Source: Marivirga aurantiaca | GTDB taxonomy: Bacteria; Bacteroidota; Bacteroidia; Cytophagales; Cyclobacteriaceae | Reading direction: 5' to 3' | NCBI RefSeq assembly: GCF_016679925.1 | Contig: NZ_JAEQBW010000002.1 | Coordinates: 310,001-374,000, forward strand | DNA: 64,000 nucleotides | In this document: piece by piece, positions 26,601 through 36,400 of the stretch | How positions within the stretch are numbered: the first letter of the stretch is position 1 | Layout: every line of letters starts with the position of its first letter | Made by a program: the position numbers and the translations under genes | The notes under the pieces: model-generated | Seen by the model: only the letters and a program-made list of their open reading frames with translations | Databases searched by the model: none | What the model was told of the DNA's origin: nothing

Positions 26601-29600
26601 TGAAATTACAGTAGGGACGACAGGAGGATTTGGCAACCATACTGTAACTATTTATAAAAAAATAGAAGGAGAAAGTTCCTTTACGTATTTAAATGATTCA
26701 ACCATAAATAGCGATGTTGATGGAGTGCTCGACCCAAAAAGTTTTACCTTCTATAATTTGTCCGCCACAACTGAGATAGATGGAGTAAGCAAACAAATAT
26801 TTTATAAATTCACCTTAATAGATGAATTGAATTGCACTGAAGCTTTATCCAAAGGAGATGATAACAGTATTAGTTTAAGCAGCCCTAACCCACTTGTTAT
26901 ATCAAATTTAGATGCAACTGAAATCAATGATTACAATTATCATATTGCCTGTTATAATAGTACCACTCAAGTAAACTTTAGAATAGCAGGCGGAGAAGCC
27001 AGCTACCCAAAAACCATAAAGTTAAGTAATGTCAGTAATAATGGCACTAATACTTATCTTAAGGAAGTACCAGGACCTGGCACCTATTTTTTTGATGCTG
27101 TGGCACATAGTGACGGAAAAGATTACAAAATTTCAGTAGAGAGTCAAACCAATCATGATTGTGGCCCAACAATTGAATCAGAAACAATTGCTATCAATCA
27201 GCCAGCTGCACCCTTCGCTGTCGATTATACCATCCACGATTATAGCGAGAGAGAAGAAGGCTACGGTGTAATTTGTAAGTACGATAACAATGGTAAAATT
27301 TCCTATACAGTCAGTGGAGGTTTCCTTGATGGCGGTGGAATAGGCCGAACAATTGATACTTTAAAATATACCCACAATAACACCGCGTATGTTCTCCTAA
27401 CACCTGAAAATCCTGGTAATACTAAATATTTCGATGGTTTACCGGCTGTCAACTCAGATGGTACCTCTGTCACTTATCAACTGATCGTATCGGATTTACT
27501 GGGTTGTACAATTGAAAAGGATACTGTCATAAAAGCCCCTGATGAATTATTGTCCATCGATCAGGCCAACTATAGCGATTATAACGGCTATCAAATCTCT
27601 TGCAACGGTTATACCGATCAGGTCAGTGTGGATATATCAGGGGGGGTACTGCCTTATAATGTAACACTTTCCTCCCTTAACGGTACGGCTATCAGTAAGA
27701 ATACCACCGTTACCACTGCCAATACCCCGGCAGTATTTACCGGCTTACCGGCAGGGGAGTATAAAGTAATTGTTGAGGATCATTTGGGATGTGAAAAAGA
27801 GGATTTGACCATAGCATTAGAGCAGCCTCCGGTAATTGCTACTACAAGTCTTGAAGTAGTTCCGCCTATTTGTTCCTATTCAGCAGATGGACAGATTAAT
27901 TTTGTTTTTGAAGGGGGTAATTTAATCAATGGAAACACCTATACTGTCCTATTAAAGTCCGCTTCAGGAGTTAACCTTGATACCATCAACGCAGCTTCCG
28001 GAACCTTTGAAGTGGCCAAAGGAACTTATCTACTAAATGCAACGGATGATTTCGGTTGCCCTTTTGAACAACAGGTTGTTGTGGAAAACAGGCCGGTACT
28101 GAATATCCAATCCAATGGTAACGACTACCCACTATGTTGGGGAGGAACCACCGGGAAAATCCACTTTGGCATCAAAGGTGGGGATACCACGGGTATTTAT
28201 ACCGCCCGCTTATACAATGCCGACTCGGTTCAAATTGATGAACTACAAATTGAGGGCGCCCTGGCAAATGATTATACAGCCTATTTGTTCGATTCGCTGG
28301 TATCGGCACCCTACCATATTATTTTGGAAGATGGCTTTTCCTGCCTCGATACTATGAGCACTTTTTTACTGGAGAGAACCGATTCATTGGTACTTGTAAC
28401 AGATGATTTCAAGGCAACCACCTGTGCCGATACCAAAGACGGCTCTGTAAAAATGGTGGCTCAGGGAGGTGATGCACCTTACTACTTCTCTATTGATGGC
28501 ATTAACTATTATGAAACTGTTGAGCCAGGCGAAGTACTCATTGATACCGTAGTGACAGACACGATTACTTACTACAATGAAATCCATCATAACTATATTA
28601 TTTGGGGGGGATTGGCAGGAGGTAAAAACTACCCGATGTATGTGCGCGATAGCAATTGGCATCCGGAATATGACTCGGAAATTTGCACTATCAGCAATGA
28701 ATACTTTTTGGAAAAAACAGACAGAATCCAGGTTACATTTACAACAAAACCTATTTCCTGCTTTGGAGCAACTGATGCCAGCCTAACAGCACAGGCTGTT
28801 TTAGGTACGCTTAATTTAGGTTTCGACTATAAATGGTACCGTGCAGGTTCCAACAAAGTAATAGGTAGTTCCGCTCTACTGAATAATATTGGCCCGGGCG
28901 ATTATAACCTGGTAGTCTTTAATCAAAATTCTCCAACTTGTAGTGAAACCTTCAGTGCTTCCATAGAGGCGCTTTCAAAACCATTAAAGGCCATACAAAA
29001 AAGTGTAGGTGCCTTAACATGCAGCGGACAGCCCGATGGAGTAATCAGGTTCAGTGTAGATGGCGGGTATACAAGGGAAAGTTATCACGTGTCCATTGAT
29101 AACGGACTTACTTTTAAATCTTATATTCCTGATCAAAATAAACAAATCAGCATTCATGCTTTAAGTGCGGCTACTTATCAGGTCATTCTACAGGATCCAA
29201 TCAACCTTTGTACAGATGTGTTTGAAATGACCGTTCCTTTTGGCACACTGGATCTTACAGTGAATGATGTGCAGCACCCTGTTTGCTATGGCAGCAATAC
29301 CGGAGTCATTGAAATAAATTCTCCTTTTTCCAGGGTACTCTATCAATTATTGGATGGAAACGACAAGGTGCTGGAAGTTAATTCAAGTGGTCTTTTCGAT
29401 TCGCTTTATACAGGAAATTATCAACTGACTGCCTTTCAATTGGGTGCCTGCTATAGTGATACTATTCCGGTATCTTTAAATGACCCGATAAAACTGGAGG
29501 CGGATTGGGAGGTTTCTCAAAATCCTGCTTGCGGAAATAATAATGGGCAAATTACTATTGTTCCCACAGGAGGAACAGAGCCTTATAACATTGTATTATA

Positions 29601-32600
29601 TGATCAGACCGGGGATATAGCCGATGCGCAAAGTTTATATGCCGGATTTTACAGGCTAACTTTTACCGATAGCCTGGGTTGCGAGTGGGAGGATTATCAT
29701 TTCCTTGAAGAAGCCCCATCTATGGAGGTCACTCATGTTGTTTTGAACGAATTCAGTTGTGAAAGCAATGCCAATATACAAATCACCATTGATGGTGGAT
29801 TGCCTCCTTATCAGGTGAGTTATGGTGGCTCGGAATTTTCAACTGAAAATGGTCTGTTGGAATTGGAAGTTGCATATGCCGGAAAACAGCAATTGTTAGT
29901 AAGTGATCAATTAAATTGTGCCGTTCCCTATGAGTTCCCGATAACAGCTTATAATCCCCCGACTATCAGTTTAAAACATAAAAAATCAGCTAGCTGTGGC
30001 CTGGCCAATGGTTGGGCAGAATTAGAAATTGAGGGTATAACAGATGATTACGAACTGATTTGGCCTGCTGATATTACAGAAACAGAAGGATTAAGGGCTT
30101 ATGGCTTAAGTGGGGATAAACTTTATACGGTACAATTGATCGATGAGGATGCTTGCACATATGAATTCTCTTTTAGTATAGGAAACACCCACACTCAGCT
30201 GGTAAATTATGAAATTTTAAACCATGCAAGCTGCCACCTGGAAAATGCAAAAGTGCAGATTAATAATCCATTGGCTCGCAGTGTATTTATTAACGATACT
30301 GAGGTAGCAGCGGATGCCACAGTAAGTTTGGCATCCGGAGTTTATACCATCCGGGCTTTTGACAGGGAAGGATGTGTTTCCAGTGAGCAGTTTATCATAG
30401 AGGAATCCGATCCTGCCGAACAGATTAGCTTACTATTGGACAATAGCTGTGATGATACTCAGCTAAGCATTGAAAATACAGGGACGGAAACCATTCAGGC
30501 TATTGTGTGGTCACATCAGGAAGATGAAAATGAACTTCACACAAGTGGGTTTGAGGCCGGGCAAAACTGGGTGGAAATTACCATGGAGAACGGCTGTGTG
30601 TTGACAAAGTATTTCGAGGTAGAGGGTGGCTCTGATAAAATATGGGTGGCCGATTTTAATAAACCTACTTGTGGAAATGCAGAAGGCTTTATTCAACTGG
30701 CCACCACCAATGATGATAAAATTGCTTCTTATAGCTGGAGTCACAATCCGGACCATCATAGCAATCGAGCCGAAAATTTAATGAGTGGGCATTATGAAAT
30801 AATAGCCTATGATACCGCTAATTGTGAGTTTGACAGAATTCAGTACTTTTTAGCCACGGAAAACTCATCTCTCACTATTGCAGTGGAAAGCACAACCAAT
30901 GCCAGCTGTCCTTCCAGTGCCGATGGAAGTGCCAATTTATCAATTAGTGGTGCAATATCTCCTTACACGATAATAGTAGATAATGGAGCGTCCTTTACTG
31001 ATGTGAGTTCCCTCTCAGCTCTTTCAAGTGGAAGGCATGAAGTGGTGCTTATTGATGGCAATGAATGTTCCGCCAAAAGTAGTTTCTTTATTGCTTATGA
31101 CGATCCTATTGTATTGGATTCCGTACAAAAGGTGCTTCCATCTTGTTTTGGTGGTGCAGATGGCACTGTTGAATTATTTATCTCACAGGCTTCTGATCAG
31201 CTGCAAGTGGTGTGGCCTAATGGCGAAACAGGAACAAAGGCTTCCCGACTTACAGCCGGAGAACATATTGTGAGTATTCAGAAAGGAAGCTGTATTGTTG
31301 AAAAAACCATTTCCCTGGGCGAACCTTCCATTCTTTCGTTGGAACAGCTTTTGGCCTTATCACCTACTTGTGAAGAAGGTGCTGACGGACAATTAAAAGT
31401 AATGGCCAATGGAGGCACTGCCCCTTATAATTACACATGGGAAAACGGGTCATCCGGAAACTCCCTACTTGCTGCACAAGGGAATTATTCACTTACTGTG
31501 GTGGATAATAATGGCTGTTCTATTGATACCGTATTCAGCATTCCTGAGCGGGATTCTATTTATTTTGAACATAGTATAACTGAGCCTTCCTGTTTAGGGG
31601 AGAGTGATGGAAGCATCATTGTGGAAGTGGTGGGAATGAGATCACCAATCGTGAGATGGACCAATGGAAAGATTGGTAAGAAACTTTCAGGAATACCTGC
31701 CGGTACTTACGCATATACTGCGGAAGATCAATATGGTTGCACCAAAAGTGGTAATGTAGAAGTAGATGAGCCTTTAGAGTTAATAATAGCAGAAACTACA
31801 ATTAACCATCCAGGCTGTTATAACGGGTTTAATGGTAGTATTTCTGTAAGTGCAAGTGGTGGCAATGGCAACTATAGGTATGAATGGTCCACTGGTGCCA
31901 ATGGCAGTACAATCAATGGACTGGGAGAAGGGAATTATACCGTGGAAGTTTATGATGGCAAAGCTTGTCGTCTTTCAGCTACTTATACCTTAATTTCTCC
32001 CGAACTCCTGCAAATCAGTGACTTCACTATTCAGCAACCATCCTGTGCACGGGAAGATGACGCTTCTATTGAATTGGACATTGAGGGCGGAACAGGTACT
32101 TATACCTATTTATGGAGTGATGGAAGTGATGATGCGGTGCTAAACAAAGTAGAAGCCGGGATCTATGATGTAGTGGTTAATGATGCCAATGGTTGTTCTG
32201 TTCAAAAGCAATTTTTAATTCCTGCCACACCGGGGATAGTAATCGATAGCGTGTTTACGGCTACTCCTTCCTGTGTGGGTGATGAAGACGGTGAAATTTT
32301 TGTACTGGCATCGGGTGGAACCGGTGAGCTTAGCTATGTATGGAACAATGGACATGCTTCCAATCATCTGGAAGGCATTAGCCAGGGAAGTTATCAGGTG
32401 GTGGTTACCGATGAAAATAATTGTTCTTTACCATTTAATATCACCATTAGCGATCCGGCCGGAATAGATTTCAGACAAAATCAAAAGGTGGATCCTGGCT
32501 GTAACGGGGCATCCACTGGCAGTATTACGCTGGATGTGGTGGGAGGAACAGCCCCTTATACTTATTTGTGGAGCAATGGAAGCCAGGAAGAAAACCTGGT

Positions 32601-33477
32601 AAACCTTCCGGCAGCTGAGTATTCTGTCACAGTAACCGATGCCAGTGGATGTTTCATCTCAACCTCCTTTAGTCTCAATGATCCGCCAAAGTATGAAATT
32701 GTGGACATTGAAGACTACATTGAAATATGTGTGGGCGGCTCTGTTACGCTGGATGCAGGAGAAGTATGGACAGATGTTTCATGGGCTTCTGCCAATGGTT
32801 ATGTATCAAGCGGAAGGTTTGCTACTATTCAGCAGGAGGGTATTTATACCATCAATGCCAACACGGCTGAGGGTTGCCAGGATGAGTTTCAGTTTGAGCT
32901 GGTGAAAAAGGAAGATATTCTGGTGGCTGACTTTGTATTGACCAGCACCTCCTACGTGCATGATACTATAGTAATGGTGGATATCTCCAAGCCTCAGCCT
33001 CAGAGTGTTGATTGGTTGAATGAAGAGGCAGCTGAAATAATTTCTCAAAGTAATTTAAGCCAGAAAATCGTTTTCAGGGAAACCGGTACTTATAAAATAG
33101 GGATGACGGCTCATTCAGGTGAGTGCAGTGACTATATCGAAAAATGGATTGAAGTCACTGAAAAGCCGGATGAAGAGTTACAAGATGAATTACATCTCTC
33201 TAAAAATGCAGTGGAAGGAAAGTTTCTAGATATCCTCATACACCCAAATCCCAATGATGGCAATTTCCGCCTTGAAGTAAAGATGAATGTGGAATCTGAG
33301 CTTACCGTAATGCTTGTTAATCAGCAATTGGCCCTGAAGCTGAAAGAAATAAAAACCAATAAAGCCAATAAGACCCATGTCATAGATTTTAAAGAAATGC
33401 ATCTGCCTGAAGGATTGTATGTACTCAAAATACGCAGCGATTTTGATGAAGTGTCAAGAAAATTTATAGTTAAGTAA
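23632..33477 (+). CDS. Giant SprB-repeat adhesin with T9SS sorting domain, 3281 aa
   Basis: Signal peptide MINTTTCPKLFLILFFVLLINNKAFP. An N-terminal ~450-residue unique part contains a Cys-rich patch (QCEGEYTNYCGSYSYDPSCQEC). From ~residue 760 on it is a string of SprB-type modules with the pattern C-x(4)-DG-x-I, GG-x-x-PY, W-S-N-G, L-x-A-G-x-Y-x-V, V-x-D-x-x-G-C. Seven canonical units begin at nt 31138, 31363, 31585, 31810, 32038, 32266 and 32494, a period of 74-76 residues. Earlier units are longer and more diverged. An Ig/PKD-like segment precedes the tail. Residues ~3195-3281 (HPNPNDGNFRLEV, then LPEGLYVLKIRSDFDEVSRKFIVK) form a type A-like T9SS sorting domain. SprB-type proteins are cell-surface adhesins used in gliding and attachment. 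Confidence 0.92.
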   Translation: MINTTTCPKLFLILFFVLLINNKAFPQAPAYGELKVTVKLNRVYSNAWDDCNTNNRHSWYYTFKHIGPTNFLVEKCINKRNKDRNYYYTLNSTESLLYDEILSSESLPQFDFHFVGYEDQKDEFDNCPPNSDDLSGGCWLVYNRSDGRPDAVTDNETININNFKLGTTTIQVGSGYFKGWLTVTLTAGSPTGLKTEVENLGNAGDREYEGNGNNENIEFVPFVNNAQICETRDAQLLIPKPANSTLFEGGGFQFKIESNKEGEEDVTYTYEVKYKDGTGFEEQQRMQAQSAQAPPQCEGEYTNYCGSYSYDPSCQECVTTEHRTPKWRTEKTMGIESLEVNSDGLYKVDLPNLTRYGSQSRTKIKYKVTIVKNGGSSTASPSTAPITINAPEPVLHSSVADGRINDFAFNYVTEYAHIADTIPTPFSGPIKGGKEGNKVPGPIDGGLDPVPPSAPTPTLIVDHIADSEASNASGKITIHKVASGTGTYNFYLRRMESNDPDITVGTKTTYNIDGVTASDFPVAFPDDSKQGGVLAEGKYILVVENVQEGYDLCYSFYDLIIREPEAPLNFNFVDEIDLANPSVNSGALSASVSGGVGPYWFYLTNTAGVIQKSIRSESAGTVVFDELGIGNYKLFVKDTLGVTRHNDNTYNISAPSISNIILPDEEDEINGTVYYTKCHSETTDVSISLSIPNHAPVEFKLGTSSSNLLLNEPIEDGNNDVTISETGVYSLYGRPTDPEGEWFRFEADIIDFTKPPSLNTPSINNINHEDYRISCHDADDGRLVISGLSGGVGTKTLQLKRYSTGSSVVTLDTIDFTGTTATITGLKSNESETYTLLLTDELGCEKETANISFTNPAILAVGTPTPVPVAGNHHAKCYDHEIQINVTFDGGWTSTITNDDDDSYYVEIRSNRSTIIREVTSFNATGFKTPRLPSNTYFLRVYDDAVDPNCFVDSEEFQIVTPSHELRFFSGVGKKRYSGYNVSCYNASNGEITVGTTGGFGNHTVTIYKKIEGESSFTYLNDSTINSDVDGVLDPKSFTFYNLSATTEIDGVSKQIFYKFTLIDELNCTEALSKGDDNSISLSSPNPLVISNLDATEINDYNYHIACYNSTTQVNFRIAGGEASYPKTIKLSNVSNNGTNTYLKEVPGPGTYFFDAVAHSDGKDYKISVESQTNHDCGPTIESETIAINQPAAPFAVDYTIHDYSEREEGYGVICKYDNNGKISYTVSGGFLDGGGIGRTIDTLKYTHNNTAYVLLTPENPGNTKYFDGLPAVNSDGTSVTYQLIVSDLLGCTIEKDTVIKAPDELLSIDQANYSDYNGYQISCNGYTDQVSVDISGGVLPYNVTLSSLNGTAISKNTTVTTANTPAVFTGLPAGEYKVIVEDHLGCEKEDLTIALEQPPVIATTSLEVVPPICSYSADGQINFVFEGGNLINGNTYTVLLKSASGVNLDTINAASGTFEVAKGTYLLNATDDFGCPFEQQVVVENRPVLNIQSNGNDYPLCWGGTTGKIHFGIKGGDTTGIYTARLYNADSVQIDELQIEGALANDYTAYLFDSLVSAPYHIILEDGFSCLDTMSTFLLERTDSLVLVTDDFKATTCADTKDGSVKMVAQGGDAPYYFSIDGINYYETVEPGEVLIDTVVTDTITYYNEIHHNYIIWGGLAGGKNYPMYVRDSNWHPEYDSEICTISNEYFLEKTDRIQVTFTTKPISCFGATDASLTAQAVLGTLNLGFDYKWYRAGSNKVIGSSALLNNIGPGDYNLVVFNQNSPTCSETFSASIEALSKPLKAIQKSVGALTCSGQPDGVIRFSVDGGYTRESYHVSIDNGLTFKSYIPDQNKQISIHALSAATYQVILQDPINLCTDVFEMTVPFGTLDLTVNDVQHPVCYGSNTGVIEINSPFSRVLYQLLDGNDKVLEVNSSGLFDSLYTGNYQLTAFQLGACYSDTIPVSLNDPIKLEADWEVSQNPACGNNNGQITIVPTGGTEPYNIVLYDQTGDIADAQSLYAGFYRLTFTDSLGCEWEDYHFLEEAPSMEVTHVVLNEFSCESNANIQITIDGGLPPYQVSYGGSEFSTENGLLELEVAYAGKQQLLVSDQLNCAVPYEFPITAYNPPTISLKHKKSASCGLANGWAELEIEGITDDYELIWPADITETEGLRAYGLSGDKLYTVQLIDEDACTYEFSFSIGNTHTQLVNYEILNHASCHLENAKVQINNPLARSVFINDTEVAADATVSLASGVYTIRAFDREGCVSSEQFIIEESDPAEQISLLLDNSCDDTQLSIENTGTETIQAIVWSHQEDENELHTSGFEAGQNWVEITMENGCVLTKYFEVEGGSDKIWVADFNKPTCGNAEGFIQLATTNDDKIASYSWSHNPDHHSNRAENLMSGHYEIIAYDTANCEFDRIQYFLATENSSLTIAVESTTNASCPSSADGSANLSISGAISPYTIIVDNGASFTDVSSLSALSSGRHEVVLIDGNECSAKSSFFIAYDDPIVLDSVQKVLPSCFGGADGTVELFISQASDQLQVVWPNGETGTKASRLTAGEHIVSIQKGSCIVEKTISLGEPSILSLEQLLALSPTCEEGADGQLKVMANGGTAPYNYTWENGSSGNSLLAAQGNYSLTVVDNNGCSIDTVFSIPERDSIYFEHSITEPSCLGESDGSIIVEVVGMRSPIVRWTNGKIGKKLSGIPAGTYAYTAEDQYGCTKSGNVEVDEPLELIIAETTINHPGCYNGFNGSISVSASGGNGNYRYEWSTGANGSTINGLGEGNYTVEVYDGKACRLSATYTLISPELLQISDFTIQQPSCAREDDASIELDIEGGTGTYTYLWSDGSDDAVLNKVEAGIYDVVVNDANGCSVQKQFLIPATPGIVIDSVFTATPSCVGDEDGEIFVLASGGTGELSYVWNNGHASNHLEGISQGSYQVVVTDENNCSLPFNITISDPAGIDFRQNQKVDPGCNGASTGSITLDVVGGTAPYTYLWSNGSQEENLVNLPAAEYSVTVTDASGCFISTSFSLNDPPKYEIVDIEDYIEICVGGSVTLDAGEVWTDVSWASANGYVSSGRFATIQQEGIYTINANTAEGCQDEFQFELVKKEDILVADFVLTSTSYVHDTIVMVDISKPQPQSVDWLNEEAAEIISQSNLSQKIVFRETGTYKIGMTAHSGECSDYIEKWIEVTEKPDEELQDELHLSKNAVEGKFLDILIHPNPNDGNFRLEVKMNVESELTVMLVNQQLALKLKEIKTNKANKTHVIDFKEMHLPEGLYVLKIRSDFDEVSRKFIVK

Positions 33478-33482
33478 TTCCA

Positions 33483-36400
33483 ATGATTGTAAGATTAGTT
33501 ATCATTTTTATTGTAGGAAGTGCTATTGCCATCAAAGCACAGGATATGCAGTCCATTGCAGGAAGCAATATTCCGGATTTAGGCTATAGCAAATCATTGT
33601 GGGCAGATTTTGACAATGATGGAGACCCGGACTTGTTGATTGGAGGAGATGACGGGCTGGGAAACTATAGCCTGACGCTACTATTGAACAATGGAGACAA
33701 TACCTTTTCATCCTCCGCTCAGCCTTTCGATTTATCGAATGCAGCCTTTGAATCATTTGATTATGATAATGATGGCGACCTGGATCTCCTGATAGCCGGA
33801 ATAGATGCTGAGTCTGTGGCCGAAACTTCTCTTTATGAGAATGATGGCAATGGCAATTTTAGCAAGCTTACTTCATTTACCGGCTTAAGCGCTGCCCAAA
33901 TTCATGGAGCTGATTTGAATAAAGATGGTAAGATTGATTTTATTATCAGTGGGTTAACACAGGATGGCAACATTGAAGTGATAGTGAATTTACAAACCCC
34001 AACAGGCTGGGAGGAAAAAGATTATAACTTGCCCGCGCTTTATAATGGTGCTATTCATACGGCCGATTTCAATAAAAATGGATTTGCTGATATCCTGATT
34101 TCCGGGATAAATACTAATGGGCTTTATGCAACTGCTGTAATGCGCTATCTTCCTGAAGATGATGCATATACCGAAATTTCTATTTCAGGTATTCAAAATA
34201 TCCTGATGCAGAAGGTCGCAATTGACGATTTGAATCAGGATGGCTACCTTGAAATCACCTACATGGGGGTAAATAGTGCTGGTGATCCAAAGACTTCCAT
34301 TATAAGCTATAACGGGAGCACTTTTGTGGAAAAAACTTCCCATGGCTTAACACAATTAAAAGGTGGTGCTTTGTCAGCTGCGGATATTAATGCGGATGGG
34401 TTCATGGACCTGCATATGTTTGGTTTGGATGATGACAATCAAAGGGACCATCAGATTTTCCTTGGAAATGGTGACTTCACTTTTGACAATTCCGCCATCG
34501 TACTGCCGGGCATGATCAATGGGGAATCCAACTTAGTGGATTTTAACAATGACTTGCTTCCGGATTTATTTGTAACCGGCTTATCCATAGAGAAAGTAGG
34601 CAATCAATCTGCATCCATTCTCTATAACAACAATTTTACCGCTACCAATACGGTACCAACTGCCCCCACAAACCTAAGAGCTTATCATGCAAATGATACA
34701 GTGATGTTGGCCTGGGATGCGCCTACTGATGATCATTCTATTGCTGACAATTTAACTTATGAAGTGCAGTTGCGGAACGAGGCCAATGATATCATTTTGG
34801 CAGCACAATCCGATTTATCTGATGGCTATTTCAGGTCATCTACCAAAACAGCTTTGTTTACCATGGATAGCCTGTTGCTATTTGGCATTCCTGAAGACAG
34901 GTACTATTATAAAGTACATGCCATCGACCAAAGCAAAGCAGGTGGCGGGTTTTCAGGCGAATTGGAATTTGTGGTTTGTGAGGAAATATTCCTGGGCGCG
35001 GACCTGGAAATCTGTAGCAGGGATACTTTAAGAATGGAAGTCAATACTGTGGGGGAGAAAGTAGACTGGTACAATGGGGACGGGGATTTACTTAGTGAAA
35101 ACAGCAAATCCCTTGAGTATGTTGTTACCGGGGATACAGAGATAGTAGTAAAAGTAACCAATACCGATTTGGCTTGTATCAAATATGATACTGTTCAGGT
35201 TACTGCATTGGACCTGCCTGTCATAGATTTAGCTGAAAACACCTCTTATTGCCTGAACGATACAGCCATTTTTGAATTGGACTTAGCTGATCATACCATC
35301 AACTGGTCATCTCTCAACAATAGTTTTGCTCCTTTGAGCGGCAGCATGCTTTCTTTTAAGGTGGAAAGAAAAGACACCATTGTTATTGAAGCCATTAACC
35401 AGCTGACTTTCTGTTCACAAATGGATACGATTTTTATTGACGTATGGGCACTACCGGAAAGCATTGCCATCAGGGATACCAGTATTTGTAGCGGTACGGA
35501 ATTATACTTGGAAGCTACGGAGAACCAGGTCAACTGGTACAGTGCCAAAAGTGGCTTAATTGCAGAGGATCAGACTAATATTTCCAGGTTTTTCACAGAA
35601 AGTGACAGTATATTTATTGAGAAAATCAATTTGAATAACTGTAGCATGATGGATACAGTTGTGGTCAATGTGAATGCCCTGCCTGTTGTAGGCCTGGGGG
35701 TTGATCGGCAAATTTGCCGGAAAGATTCCACCACATTGGAAGTACCGGGCGACTGGGCATTGGTGGAATGGTACTCAAAAAAGGAAGGGCAACTAACCGA
35801 AGTTTCGGAAGTGCTTAAGTGGGCAGTGTTGCAAACCGATACTCTATCGGTGCTGGTAACGGATGCCAATGGCTGTCAGAATAGTGATACCATTATTATT
35901 GAAGCTTTGAGCCTCCCGGATTTTAAACTGCATAGTGATACCCTGGCCTGTACAGGCAGTGAATTGTTTTTTGATGTGGGCCCTGGTTTTACAAGCGTCA
36001 ACTGGTACAGTAAAAATACCGGTACTTTGGCTGAAGGGCCAAGATATATCTTTTATGAGGTGATGGAAAATGATAGCTTGTTTGTAGAGGTATTCAATAA
36101 TCGTGGTTGTGTGGCTTATGACACTTTTTACATTGAGGCCATTGATTTGCCTTTCTATGAATTGCAGGATAGCAGTTCTTTATGCTATGGTGATACGCTT
36201 TCAGCTACTATAGAGAATCTGACGGATTCCATTAACTGGTATTACGGTAACAGTTTGTTTACTACACATGAAAACGCACTGAGTTTTGTACCGGAAAACA
36301 GTGGTTTCTTATGGATTGAAACCATTAATGACTTTGGCTGCACTGCTTATGATTCTATCTATGTTACAGTAAATCCACTTCCTGTTCTCAATCTGGGGAA

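Noticed and set aside
31138-32715. Repeats as a DNA-level regulatory array
   Set aside because: They are in-frame protein modules of the SprB type with synonymous divergence, part of one coding sequence.
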